64,000 nucleotides of DNA from Clostridiales bacterium 1_7_47FAA (GTDB taxonomy: Bacteria; Bacillota; Clostridia; Lachnospirales; Lachnospiraceae): positions 124,001-188,000 of the forward strand of contig DS990263.1 in assembly GCA_000155435.1 (NCBI GenBank), in the 5' to 3' direction. A model generated the notes under the pieces. It saw only the letters and a list, made by a program, of their open reading frames with translations. It had not been told where the DNA came from and did not search any database. The translations under genes and the position numbers were made by a program. Each line of letters opens with the position of its first letter. Within the stretch, counting starts at the first letter, position 1. Of this stretch, positions 1-11,433 are shown piece by piece.

Positions 1-2
1 TT

Positions 3-1193
3 TTTGCTATCTGGGATAATAACCTGATGGATTACATTGACGCCAATGACATGGAGGCCAGGTTCCAGGAAAGCTACCCTAATGCCAGCATTGAGGTGGA
101 GAAGATTAAGGATGACTCTGAATACTGGAATGCCATGAAGATGCGCGCAAGCGCTAATCAGCTGCCGGATGTGATGTTTAATAAGGCATTTACCCTGTCC
201 CGCTTTAAGGATTACCTGACAGACCTTTCTGATCTGGAAGCAACGAAGAATAATGAACTGGCGGCAGGATATGCCCTGGATGGAAAAGTCCTTGGCGTGC
301 CCATGACAGCTGGTTATGAATATGTATACTACTGGAAGGATATGTTTGAGGAAGCCGGCGTCAAGGTGCCTACTACCTGGGAACAGTTAAAGGAGGTTTC
401 AAAGACGCTTCAGGACTACTACGGCAAGGACAACCCGGACTTCATGGCCATTGCCCTGGGCGCAAAGGAAGAGTGGCCGGATTATCCGTTCATGGAATTC
501 ATGCCTGCCCTGGAAAACGGCAATGGGCAGAACTGGAATGACATGGCGGGGACAGACGCGCCATTTGCGGACGGCACTGATATTTCCAAGGCATACCACA
601 AGGTAAATGACCTGTTTACCTCCGGCGTGTTCGGAAAAGACCCGCTGGGGCTTGGCAGCGACCAGGCCACCTCCCTGTTCGCACAGAAACAGGCTGCCAT
701 CACCGCGTTAGGAGACTGGGGCCTTCAGAATATCCAGAACGGTACGGATGATTACTCACAGCTTGGGACCTTCTACCTTCCTGTAAGGGATTCGGAGAGC
801 GACCCCTTCCGGGTAATCGTACAGGGCGATTCCTTCATGGGCGTTACCACCCACAGCAAGAATCCTGAACTGGCCAAGGCGTTCGTGGAATGGTTTTACA
901 GTGACGCATGGTATCCAGGCTACATAAATTATGTGACAAGCGCTTCATCCATGACCAATTTCCCCAAGGAAAAAGACCCAATCCTGGCAGAGGCGGACAA
1001 TGCGCAGCCGGATATGGAGCTGGTCATGTATGATGGCGGAGGAGATGATTTCCAGGCCATCCAGAATGAGACTGCCTTTGATTATAAGAAGCTGGGGGCA
1101 GAGATGTTTACCAAGGGATTTGACCTTGATGCAAGGCTGGATGAACTCAATACCAAGTGGGCGGCTGCAAGGCAGAAGCTGGGAATCCAGTAA
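3..1193 (+). CDS. Sugar ABC transporter substrate-binding protein (5' end outside window)
   Basis: Extracellular solute-binding protein of the family-1 carbohydrate ABC type, which captures an oligosaccharide and delivers it to the two permeases encoded next. The frame is open from base 3, where it reads FAIWDNNL before the first visible Met at 27, so the signal peptide/lipobox lies outside the window; 396 codons are visible. Typical features are the NxxPDV-like segment (LPDVMFNKAF), the hinge GVPMTAGYEYVYYWKDMFEEAG and the late TTHSKNPELAKAFVEWF segment. It heads, or sits near the head of, an operon with two MalF/MalG-like permeases, an acetyltransferase and a beta-galactosidase, so galactosides are the likely cargo (inference). 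No ATPase gene is visible, which is common where a shared MsmX-type ATPase is used. Confidence 0.88.
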   Translation, partial: FAIWDNNLMDYIDANDMEARFQESYPNASIEVEKIKDDSEYWNAMKMRASANQLPDVMFNKAFTLSRFKDYLTDLSDLEATKNNELAAGYALDGKVLGVPMTAGYEYVYYWKDMFEEAGVKVPTTWEQLKEVSKTLQDYYGKDNPDFMAIALGAKEEWPDYPFMEFMPALENGNGQNWNDMAGTDAPFADGTDISKAYHKVNDLFTSGVFGKDPLGLGSDQATSLFAQKQAAITALGDWGLQNIQNGTDDYSQLGTFYLPVRDSESDPFRVIVQGDSFMGVTTHSKNPELAKAFVEWFYSDAWYPGYINYVTSASSMTNFPKEKDPILAEADNAQPDMELVMYDGGGDDFQAIQNETAFDYKKLGAEMFTKGFDLDARLDELNTKWAAARQKLGIQ

Positions 1194-1253
1194 GGGCAGG
1201 GATTTTCAGATATAGCTTAGCCGGGCAGGCAGGCCCTGCTACATGACAGTAAC

Positions 1254-1311
1254 GGATGCAGCAAAAGGAACAGGAACCGAACCCTGAATCATTTTTGCTG
1301 TATCCTTTTTT
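1254..1311 (+). terminator. Intercistronic terminator-like hairpin between binding protein and permease
   Basis: GGATGCAGCAAAA (1254-1266) pairs with TTTTTGCTGTATCC (1292-1305) and is followed by six T (1306-1311). It lies inside the operon, 60 bp after the binding-protein stop and 45 bp before the permease start, so it would act as a partial terminator that makes binding-protein mRNA more abundant than permease mRNA. Confidence 0.75.
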
Positions 1312-1356
1312 ATGGAGATCCATCCACTATGTGCTCATGACAAGGAGGAAAATACA

Positions 1357-2247
1357 ATGAGTTCCCTTGAAAGGAAAAAGAGGAATTTTATCATACTGTC
1401 CCTAATCATCCCCACCCTGCTGCTGATCTGTTTCGTGGTGCTCCCGGCCTTTGATTTAATGCGGATGAGCTTTACCGACTGGGACGGAATGTCGCCTTCC
1501 AGTAAATTCATCTGGCTGGATAACTATATATCCATGTTCAGGAATGCGGACCTGTGGCAGTCCCTTAAAAACAATGCGGTTTATTTCGTGGTCCACCTGT
1601 GCATGATTCCTGTGGAGCTGGCCTTTGCGGTGCTGCTCACCTCCAGGCTCAGGGCCGCCAAGTTTTATAAGACCCTGGTGTTCATGCCTTATATCATCAA
1701 CGGCGTTGCGATTTCTTACGCCTTTTCCTATTTCTTTTCACCGGTTAACGGTGCGTTTGATGCGATTTTAAAAGCGCTGCACATGGGGATGCTGTCCCAG
1801 AACTGGCTGTCCGACCCCAAAATCGTAAACTTCGTGCTGGCCTTTGTGTCCCTGTGGAGGTTCTCCGGTTACCATGTCATCCTGTTCATGGCCGCCCTTC
1901 AGTCCCTGCCCCAGGATGTGCAGGAGGCGGCAAGGGTGGACGGGGCCAATGCATGGCAGATGTTTAAGTTCATCCAGATCCCGGCCATCATGCTGATGGT
2001 TGATTTTGTACTGTTTGACAACATCAGGGGTGCGCTCCAGGTGTTCGACATCCCGTTTGTCATGACCTCGGGCGGGCCTGGCTACGCGTCCTCCACCTTT
2101 ACCCTGTATACCATTGAGACGGCATTTACCTACAGTAATTTTGGCCTTGCATCAACCATGGCAGTGGCCATCATGGTCATGATCGTGGTGATTTACCTGA
2201 TTCAGAACAAGATCATCCATGGCATTGTATTGAAAGGAGATAAGTGA
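1357..2247 (+). CDS. Carbohydrate ABC transporter permease, MalF/UgpA type
   Basis: Inner-membrane permease of a sugar ABC importer, 296 aa with about six hydrophobic helices. The binding-protein-dependent transport (EAA) loop is visible as LPQDVQEAARVDGANAWQMF, the site contacting the ATPase. The start at 1357 is preferred over an in-frame ATG at 1312 because AAGGAGGAA ends 6 bases before it, while 1312 lies on the T-run of the upstream hairpin and has no Shine-Dalgarno. It partners with the next permease, whose start nearly touches this stop. Confidence 0.93.
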   Translation: MSSLERKKRNFIILSLIIPTLLLICFVVLPAFDLMRMSFTDWDGMSPSSKFIWLDNYISMFRNADLWQSLKNNAVYFVVHLCMIPVELAFAVLLTSRLRAAKFYKTLVFMPYIINGVAISYAFSYFFSPVNGAFDAILKALHMGMLSQNWLSDPKIVNFVLAFVSLWRFSGYHVILFMAALQSLPQDVQEAARVDGANAWQMFKFIQIPAIMLMVDFVLFDNIRGALQVFDIPFVMTSGGPGYASSTFTLYTIETAFTYSNFGLASTMAVAIMVMIVVIYLIQNKIIHGIVLKGDK

Positions 2248-2249
2248 TT

Positions 2250-3083
2250 ATGGTAAAACGTACAACAACCCAGATCCTGAAGCAGCTTATCTGCCTGGCC
2301 ATGGTGGCCATTGTGCTGGCACCCATCATACTGGTGTTATTTGCCTCCTTTAAGACCAAGGCCGACATGGTAAGGATATCCCCGCTGCTCCTGCCGCCAA
2401 AGAGCCGGTTCACACTGGATAATTTCCAGAAGGTGCTGGGCAACAAATACCTTCTGGTGGGATTTAAGAACACAGGCATCATACTGGCGGTTAGTATTTT
2501 CTTCAATGTGATGTTCGGCACCATCACGGCTTTCATCATTGAACGGTTTAATTTCCGGTTTAAGGGATTCATCGTGGGACTGTTCTTTGTAGGGATGCTG
2601 ATTCCCAGCTTTGTCACTGAGATTGCACGTTTTAAGGTCATACAGGGGCTCCATCTTTACAATACCCTGGGCGCCCCGATTGTGATTTATGTGGCATCCG
2701 ACCTGATGCAGCTGTACATATACAGGCAGTTCATATCCACCCTGCCCGTGTCCCTGGATGAAAGCGCACTGTTGGACGGCTGCGGGTACTTTGGCCTGTT
2801 TACCAGGATCATATTCCCGCTTCTGGCGCCGGCCACGGCCACGGTGGTAATCATCAAGGCTATTAACATCATCAATGACATGTACATCCCATACCTGTAT
2901 ATGCCTAAGAACAAGCTACGCACCCTGACCACCTTCCTGATGGATTATGCCAATGCCCAGAGGGGGTCCTGGCAGCAGCTGGCGGCCGGGATCATCATTG
3001 TCATGCTGCCAACCATATGCATATACTTATTTTTCCAAAGATATATCCTTGCAGGCATTGCGGCCGGGGCGGTTAAGGAGTAA
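2250..3083 (+). CDS. Carbohydrate ABC transporter permease, MalG/UgpE type
   Basis: Second half of the membrane channel of the sugar importer, 277 aa and about six membrane helices. The EAA loop reads LPVSLDESALLDGCGYFGLF. AAGGAGA at 2234-2240 is 9 bases before ATG 2250; a GTG at 2244 in the same frame would sit only 3 bases from it and is less likely. The gene starts 2 bases after the previous stop, implying translational coupling and equimolar subunits. Confidence 0.93.
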   Translation: MVKRTTTQILKQLICLAMVAIVLAPIILVLFASFKTKADMVRISPLLLPPKSRFTLDNFQKVLGNKYLLVGFKNTGIILAVSIFFNVMFGTITAFIIERFNFRFKGFIVGLFFVGMLIPSFVTEIARFKVIQGLHLYNTLGAPIVIYVASDLMQLYIYRQFISTLPVSLDESALLDGCGYFGLFTRIIFPLLAPATATVVIIKAINIINDMYIPYLYMPKNKLRTLTTFLMDYANAQRGSWQQLAAGIIIVMLPTICIYLFFQRYILAGIAAGAVKE

Positions 3084-3159
3084 AATTGCATGAAAGAATG
3101 GCGCGCAGTGCATGTGGCAGACATTTCTTATTACATGACGGACAGGGAGGAAAGGGCCT

Positions 3160-3771
3160 ATGTGTCAGGATGGGACAAGAAAGAGGATGGAAGAGGGAAA
3201 GCTGTATTATCCGGGAGATACGCAGATCCTGAAAGAGCAGGAACAGTATATGGAACTGCTCTATGATTACAATGCCACCAGACCGGGTGAGGGGGAAAAG
3301 CGCAGGATCCTCCTGGAGAAAATGCTGGGTTCTGTGGGGCAGGACTGTTACATTGAACCGCCCCTGCACTGTAACTGGGGAGGAAAGCATGTGTTCATGG
3401 GGGATTTTGTCTATGCGAATTTTAACCTGACCCTGGTGGATGACGCTGAAATCCACATCGGGCCGCACTGCATGTTCGGACCGAATGTGACAATTGCCAC
3501 GGCCGGACATCCTGTGGAGCCGGGTCTTCGCAGGCAGGCAATCCAGTATAACATTCCGGTGCGTATCGGGGAGAACGTGTGGGTCGGGGCAGGGGCAGTC
3601 ATCCTGCCAGGAGTGACCATTGGGGACAATTCAGTCATCGGAGCGGGAAGCGTTGTAACCAGGGACATCCCGGCCAATGTGGTGGCTGTGGGGAACCCCT
3701 GCCGGGTCCTCAGGGAAATCGGGGAGCGGGACAGGAAGTTTTATTATAAAGAGCGGGAGATTGATATCTGA
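3160..3771 (+). CDS. Sugar O-acetyltransferase, maltose/galactoside acetyltransferase family
   Basis: Cytoplasmic hexapeptide-repeat acetyl-CoA:sugar acetyltransferase, 203 aa, typical of the LacA/Maa family, which acetylates sugars or thiogalactosides. The N-terminal Mac domain (RMEEGKLYYPGD...LLYDYNATRP) precedes a left-handed beta-helix (hexapeptide turns such as VWVGAGAVILPGVTIGDNSV). The catalytic His is in the ATAGHPVEP motif. GGAGG at 3146-3150 lies 9 bases before the ATG. It lies between the permeases and beta-galactosidase, recalling the E. coli lacA association with lacZ, although here lacZ follows rather than precedes. Confidence 0.92.
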   Translation: MCQDGTRKRMEEGKLYYPGDTQILKEQEQYMELLYDYNATRPGEGEKRRILLEKMLGSVGQDCYIEPPLHCNWGGKHVFMGDFVYANFNLTLVDDAEIHIGPHCMFGPNVTIATAGHPVEPGLRRQAIQYNIPVRIGENVWVGAGAVILPGVTIGDNSVIGAGSVVTRDIPANVVAVGNPCRVLREIGERDRKFYYKEREIDI

Positions 3772-6825
<3,054 letters not shown>

Positions 6826-6885
6826 GCTTTCAGTCCCATCTAAGTACGTCCCTGGTAATAAAGATTTTATGGTATTTACGGATGC

Positions 6886-6931
6886 AGGCAATCCTGGTAC
6901 GGATAGTACTCCGCCCAGGATTGCCTTTTTT
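6886..6931 (+). terminator. Rho-independent terminator of the beta-galactoside operon
   Basis: AGGCAATCCTGG (6886-6897) is perfectly complementary to CCAGGATTGCCT (6915-6926), and a run of T follows to 6931. It lies 60 bp after the lacZ stop. The remaining bases up to 7123 hold only a GCCGGG/CCCGGC stem-loop (7001-7032) and no gene that I can support. Confidence 0.92.
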
Positions 6932-7123
6932 GAAATCATCATGTTTTTTGTAGATGGACGTTGATTGAGCTGGCCGGAATCTATCTGTGGGAGAAGGTAT
7001 GCCGGGAAGTGAAGGGGCATGGACACCCCGGCAAGGGGTACCTCTGGCATTCATTAGATTAACCGTGACATCTCCAGGGGAGATATTATTCCCTGTTTCA
7101 CCATCCTGACCATTAGACTATAG

Positions 7124-8041
7124 TTAATTATGCAGCTGTCTGTAAATCCCGTCTTCATCCATATCAGGATGCTCTTTAACCGCATTATAAATCCGGCTGA
7201 TTACGGTTAGGTCCTCTTCAAGGACCTCGGCTGTTTCTTCTGGGGATAATCCCTTTTTAGTTTTTTTCATGACCTGGGAAATCAGCTTAATCATTTCCCC
7301 CTTTTTTAGTCCATCTTCCATAAGCATCTGTCCAAGCAGTGTCATACCCATCATCTCCTTTACCTTTGCTAAATCTGTTTTATTCAGGAACTTAATTGCC
7401 AATGCGTAGAGCACGGCTTCCATATGCCGGATATCATCTTTATCCGCATCAACCTGTGCCATGCGCAGGATATCCATTCCCCGGCAGATGCGTCCGCATA
7501 TATCCATGTTGCCGGACATAAGCGGCGCCAGCAGCAGGGGAAATAGGTCGCTTCTGGTGAGGCGTCCTCCCTGCCCCATCTTCATTTCCAGGTCATTGAA
7601 TACACGGTCTGCATCATCATCCTTAATCCGGACTAATTCTATCCGGTATACGTTAATCCCACAATTTAAGCTTGTTTTAGGATTCCTGACATCGGCGCTG
7701 CAAAGGACAGTGGTGATGACCTGGTGACCGGATGTCAGGCTTAAGAATGCCTCGTATTCCCGGAAACGTCTTAAATCCTTTTCAGTAATCGGGTCGCTTT
7801 CAAATTCCAAATGCCGTAATACCCCATCCTCCATGATGAAATTAAAATCCTCCTCCATCCTGCGCACATCCAGGTGGACCTGTTCCGTGGGGGCGATTGC
7901 AGTCATGCGGCCTTTAACCCCAAGGTAGGGGAGCAGTTCCTGTCCAAAGAACATGGCTGCTGTTTTCAGGACCTTGTCCTCAATCTGGCTAGGGGCGTCT
8001 AAGACATCCCGGGGTTTGTAAGATACGTTGCTTTGTTCCAT
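7124..8041 (-). CDS. Rpn/YhgA-like PD-(D/E)XK nuclease-family protein
   Basis: A 305-aa cytoplasmic protein resembling the Rpn family of recombination-promoting nucleases (often labelled PD-(D/E)XK nuclease family transposase). It opens with a short N-terminal segment, then FNFIMEDGVLRHLEFESDP, where Asp and the Glu-x-Glu stretch are candidate metal ligands, then a long helical half ending in DEDGIYRQL. The start at 8041 has AAAGGAGG five bases upstream; an upstream in-frame Met at 8110 does not. It stands alone between two + strand operons. Such genes are often present in many copies per genome and vary between strains; no partner or terminal repeats are visible here, so I do not call it part of a mobile element. 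Confidence 0.72.
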   Translation of the reverse strand: MEQSNVSYKPRDVLDAPSQIEDKVLKTAAMFFGQELLPYLGVKGRMTAIAPTEQVHLDVRRMEEDFNFIMEDGVLRHLEFESDPITEKDLRRFREYEAFLSLTSGHQVITTVLCSADVRNPKTSLNCGINVYRIELVRIKDDDADRVFNDLEMKMGQGGRLTRSDLFPLLLAPLMSGNMDICGRICRGMDILRMAQVDADKDDIRHMEAVLYALAIKFLNKTDLAKVKEMMGMTLLGQMLMEDGLKKGEMIKLISQVMKKTKKGLSPEETAEVLEEDLTVISRIYNAVKEHPDMDEDGIYRQLHN

Positions 8042-8795
8042 ACAGCCTCCTTTACCGGTAGGCCATAGGTAAGCTACTCCTATTATAACTTCTTTTGAAA
8101 TGCCGGACAATACCCTTATTCAATAAGGGCAGCTTCATACCGTTGATAATTAAGATGGATATTGAATGTTTTGCTTTTTGGGAAAATATAGTTGGAAATA
8201 ACTTGAAACTTACTATCAGAATGATTGGATCATAATGAGATATGTGTAATTGGAATAGCCTCCTGATAAGCCTGCTGATGTCCGGATGAATAGAGTATAG
8301 CGCCATTAAGATGCCAAAACAAGATACTTTTGAAATATAAATTAAAAACCTATAAATTAAAAACCAAAAAAATTCCTCTAAAAAAAATTCCTTTAAATCA
8401 TTTCCTTCCACCCAATGAACTTTTACCTTGCCGTAGGTCATGTTTGAGAATCCATTTCCAATATCCAATCCTAATATCCAATCCCAGAACCTATCCCCAC
8501 TATCCAATCTAAGAATCCACCAAAGGCACCCTATTAGGGCAAAGCAGGCAACACAGCTTAAAGCAATCTTCAAACATGCATTAAATCTTCAAACATGCAA
8601 AAAAGGATAGATACATTGTAAAAATGCACAAAATCCCCCTCCGGTTTTCGTGAGGTTTTAACGAAATGGAATGGATGATGAAAATAATGATTTACAAAAT
8701 ACAGTATTGGTGATACATTTTAAATAACTTGTAAAACAAGTTTATACACATATACAAAAAGTATTATAACAAGTATAAAAACGGAGGGGAAGTAA
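8042..8795. other. AT-rich intergenic stretch with short repeats
   Basis: This 754-bp gap holds no gene that I can support. It contains an A-rich block (8330-8400), a pyrimidine-rich block with several TATCCAAT/TATCC words (8452-8520), and a perfect 16-bp direct repeat AATCTTCAAACATGCA at 8565-8580 and 8584-8599. The right end carries the promoter/operator area of the nucleoside transporter operon. Confidence 0.7.
8726..8742. promoter_or_regulatory. Candidate operator palindrome upstream of the nucleoside transporter operon
   Basis: AACTTGT-AAA-ACAAGTT is a perfect 7-3-7 inverted repeat 53 bp upstream of the BMP lipoprotein start, in an AT-rich promoter-like stretch. A GntR-family regulator is encoded in the same operon, so this is a plausible binding site (inference). 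The core TTGTAAAACAA closely matches a second palindrome ahead of the YtrA-type gene at 22676-22686. Confidence 0.5.
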
Positions 8796-9902
8796 ATGAA
8801 GAAAACAATGAAAACAATGAAAAAATTAGCAGCATTCATGGCAGCAGCCAGTGTGGCGGGCACCGCAATCATGGGATGCGGTTCTGCATCCGCAGGCAGC
8901 GCAGGACAGAAGGCAGGACAGTCAGGACAGGAATCAGGAACTGCAGGAGAGGCGGCAGGGGAAACAGCAGAAGGCGCGGTCCATGTGGGAATCATTTTCA
9001 CGGAAGCAGGGCTTGGGGGGAATTCCTTCAACGACCTGGCCCTGGAAGGCGTGAAGAAGGCGGCCCAGGATTTTGGGATTACATATGATGAGGTGGAGCC
9101 AAAGTCAGTGTCGGATGAGGAAATCATCCAGGACGAGATGGCATCCTCCGGTGACTATGATTTAATCATCTGTGTTGGCGCGGAACAGGTGGACGCCCTT
9201 ACCAATGTGGCAGCCACTTACCCGGAACAGCGTTTTGCGCTTCTGGACGCTGATTCCGACCTGTCCAATGTGGCGTCCTATTCCTGTAAGGAGCAGGAGG
9301 GCGCGTTCCTGGCAGGCGCCCTGGCAGCCTTGGCCAAGCAGGAAGCCATTGACAGTAAGCTGGGGGACGGCAGGACCATCGGTTTCATCGGCGGCGTGGA
9401 CAATCCCCTTATCAACCGGTTTGCAGCAGGCTATCAGGCCGGAGCCAGGTACATAGAGCCGGATATGAATGTGCTGATTGACTATGCAGGCGGTTTTAAT
9501 GATCCCACCACGGCCAAGACCATTGCCAATACCTTTGTGGAAAAAGGCGCTGATGTGATTTTCCACGCCGCAGGGGCCTCCGGCATGGGCATGTTCCAGG
9601 CAGCAGAGGAAAAGGGCTTTGTGGCCATTGGCGTGAACCTGAACCAGAACAGCATTGCACCGGACTATATCATGGCAAGCATGCTTAAAAAGCTGGATTC
9701 CTGCGCATACCATGCCATTGCCAGTGTTGTGGAGGGAACCTATACAGGGGAGAACCAGATGTTAGGCTTAAGTGACGGCGGAGTGGACGTGACCGTGGAA
9801 AACAGCAATATCAAGGTTACGGATGATATGCTGGCACAGCTGGAGGAACTGAAACAGAAAGTAATTGCAGGGGAGATAGAGATACCATCTGAACTGAACT
9901 AG
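8796..9902 (+). CDS. BMP-family purine nucleoside-binding lipoprotein
   Basis: Extracytoplasmic substrate-binding lipoprotein of the basic membrane protein (Med/PnrA/BmpA) family, 368 aa. The signal peptide ends in the lipobox IMGC (Cys28 of this start), followed by a Gly/Ser/Gln-rich linker and the BMP domain (VGIIFTEAGLGGNSFNDLA; CVGAEQVDALTNVAATYPEQRFALLD; FIGGVDNPLINRFAAGYQAGA). Members bind guanosine, inosine, adenosine and related nucleosides. GGAGGGG lies 7 bases before ATG 8796. It heads a six-gene operon with its ATPase, two permeases, a GntR regulator and a purine nucleoside phosphorylase, which strongly supports nucleoside uptake. Confidence 0.92.
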   Translation: MKKTMKTMKKLAAFMAAASVAGTAIMGCGSASAGSAGQKAGQSGQESGTAGEAAGETAEGAVHVGIIFTEAGLGGNSFNDLALEGVKKAAQDFGITYDEVEPKSVSDEEIIQDEMASSGDYDLIICVGAEQVDALTNVAATYPEQRFALLDADSDLSNVASYSCKEQEGAFLAGALAALAKQEAIDSKLGDGRTIGFIGGVDNPLINRFAAGYQAGARYIEPDMNVLIDYAGGFNDPTTAKTIANTFVEKGADVIFHAAGASGMGMFQAAEEKGFVAIGVNLNQNSIAPDYIMASMLKKLDSCAYHAIASVVEGTYTGENQMLGLSDGGVDVTVENSNIKVTDDMLAQLEELKQKVIAGEIEIPSELN

Positions 9903-9918
9903 GAGACAGGAGGCAGGT

Positions 9919-11433
9919 ATGGACGCAATCAAAATGGTTGGCATTGTAAAATGTTTCGGGCCGGTACGCGCCAACGACGGCATTGACTTTACTGTTAAAC
10001 ACCAGGAGATCCACTGTCTCCTGGGAGAGAACGGAACCGGTAAAAGCACCCTGATGAATATCCTTTTCGGGCTGTATCATCCGGACGCAGGAGAAATCCA
10101 TATTAATGGAAAAAGGGCATCCATTGCCAATCCCAATGATGCCTATGGACTGGGAATCGGCATGGTGCACCAGCATTTCATGCTGGTAAACCAGCTGACG
10201 GTCCTGGAGAACATTATCCTGGGCAAGGAATCCGGAGGTTTCTTACTGGACAGGAAAGAGAGCCGCAGACGGGTGGAGGAACTGGTGGAGCGGTTCGGCT
10301 TCCGGATTGATCTGGATGAGAAAGTGGTGAATCTCTCCGTGGGCATGAAGCAGAGGGTGGAGATACTGAAAACCCTGTACAGGGGAGCGGATATCATTAT
10401 CCTGGACGAACCCACCGCCGTGCTGACACCCCAGGAGGTAGATGAATTATTTAAAATCCTGCGTCAGCTCAAGGAGAACGGCAAGACCATCGTATTCATC
10501 ACCCACAAGCTTAACGAGACCATGTCCCTGTCCGACCGGATAACCGTTATCCGCAAAGGTAAAGTGGTATTCTGCTGTGACACCGCAGACACCAACGAGA
10601 AGGAACTGGCCACACAGATGGTGGGCAGGCAGGTGGAATCCGTGGTGGCGGGAAGAGGAAAGGCCGGCCCCGTGGTCCTGGAAATCAGGGATGTCCGTCT
10701 TCATGAACGGGCCGGGAACACAGTGAGCCTGACCGTGCATGCAGGGGAGATACTTGGCATTGCGGGCGTGGACGGCAACGGACAGCAGGAACTGGAGGAA
10801 ATGATAGTGGGTAACCGCAAGGTGACAGAGGGAAGCATCCTTTTGAACGGGACCCCCATCCATACCATGCCTGTAAAGGACAGGAAGGCCATGGGCCTTG
10901 GCTATATACCGTCCGACCGACACAAGAATGCCATGATTTCCAGCTTTTCCATCACTGAGAATTTCCTTCTGGGTTACCAGAAAAATCCTCAGTACTGCAA
11001 AAAGGGCTTTATTGACTATGATAAGCTGAAACAGGACGCCGGGAAGCAGGTGGAGGCATTTGAGATAAAAATCGCTGGTGTGGACCAGGAAATCGGCCAG
11101 CTGTCAGGGGGGAACCAGCAGAAGGTAATCCTCGGCAGGGAAATCAGCCATGACCCAGGTCTGGTACTGGTGGCCCAGCCCGTGCGGGGACTGGACATCG
11201 GAGCCATTGAAAAGGTACATAAGACCCTGCTTGAGCTAAAGGACCAGGGCAAGGCCATCCTTCTGATATCGGCGGAACTGTCGGAAATCATGAACCTCAG
11301 CGACCGCATCGCCGTGTTTTACGAAGGGGAGGCCAGCGCCCAGTTTACCAATGGGGAATATACAAAGGAAGAAATCGGCCTGTTCATGGCAGGAAAGAAG
11401 CAGGAGGTAAATGCTCATGAAGTGGATATGTAA
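9919..11433 (+). CDS. Nucleoside ABC importer ATPase, two fused nucleotide-binding domains
   Basis: Cytoplasmic energy-coupling subunit of the BMP-dependent importer (YufO/NupO, RbsA-like), 504 aa. Domain 1 has an intact Walker A GENGTGKST, Q-loop VHQHFM, signature LSVGMKQR and Walker B IIILDEPTAVLTP. Domain 2 has a degenerate Walker A region GVDGNGQQE, signature LSGGNQQK, and a Walker B stretch LVLVAQPVRGLDIG that lacks the usual Asp-Glu pair. Degeneration of the second site is typical of this subfamily. The end overlaps the next permease by 17 bases. Confidence 0.94.
   Translation: MDAIKMVGIVKCFGPVRANDGIDFTVKHQEIHCLLGENGTGKSTLMNILFGLYHPDAGEIHINGKRASIANPNDAYGLGIGMVHQHFMLVNQLTVLENIILGKESGGFLLDRKESRRRVEELVERFGFRIDLDEKVVNLSVGMKQRVEILKTLYRGADIIILDEPTAVLTPQEVDELFKILRQLKENGKTIVFITHKLNETMSLSDRITVIRKGKVVFCCDTADTNEKELATQMVGRQVESVVAGRGKAGPVVLEIRDVRLHERAGNTVSLTVHAGEILGIAGVDGNGQQELEEMIVGNRKVTEGSILLNGTPIHTMPVKDRKAMGLGYIPSDRHKNAMISSFSITENFLLGYQKNPQYCKKGFIDYDKLKQDAGKQVEAFEIKIAGVDQEIGQLSGGNQQKVILGREISHDPGLVLVAQPVRGLDIGAIEKVHKTLLELKDQGKAILLISAELSEIMNLSDRIAVFYEGEASAQFTNGEYTKEEIGLFMAGKKQEVNAHEVDM

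Noticed and set aside
3090-3266. Alternative small frame (MKEWRAVHVADISYY) overlapping the acetyltransferase start
   Set aside because: It has no ribosome site and runs out of frame into a clear acetyltransferase gene that has GGAGG 9 bases before its ATG.
8052-8573. 173-codon minus-strand frame with hydrophobic segments
   Set aside because: It spans the low-complexity repeat gap, lacks a ribosome site, overlaps the promoter side of the Rpn gene, and its repeats (LDSGDRFWDWILGLDIG) come from the pyrimidine-rich DNA repeats.
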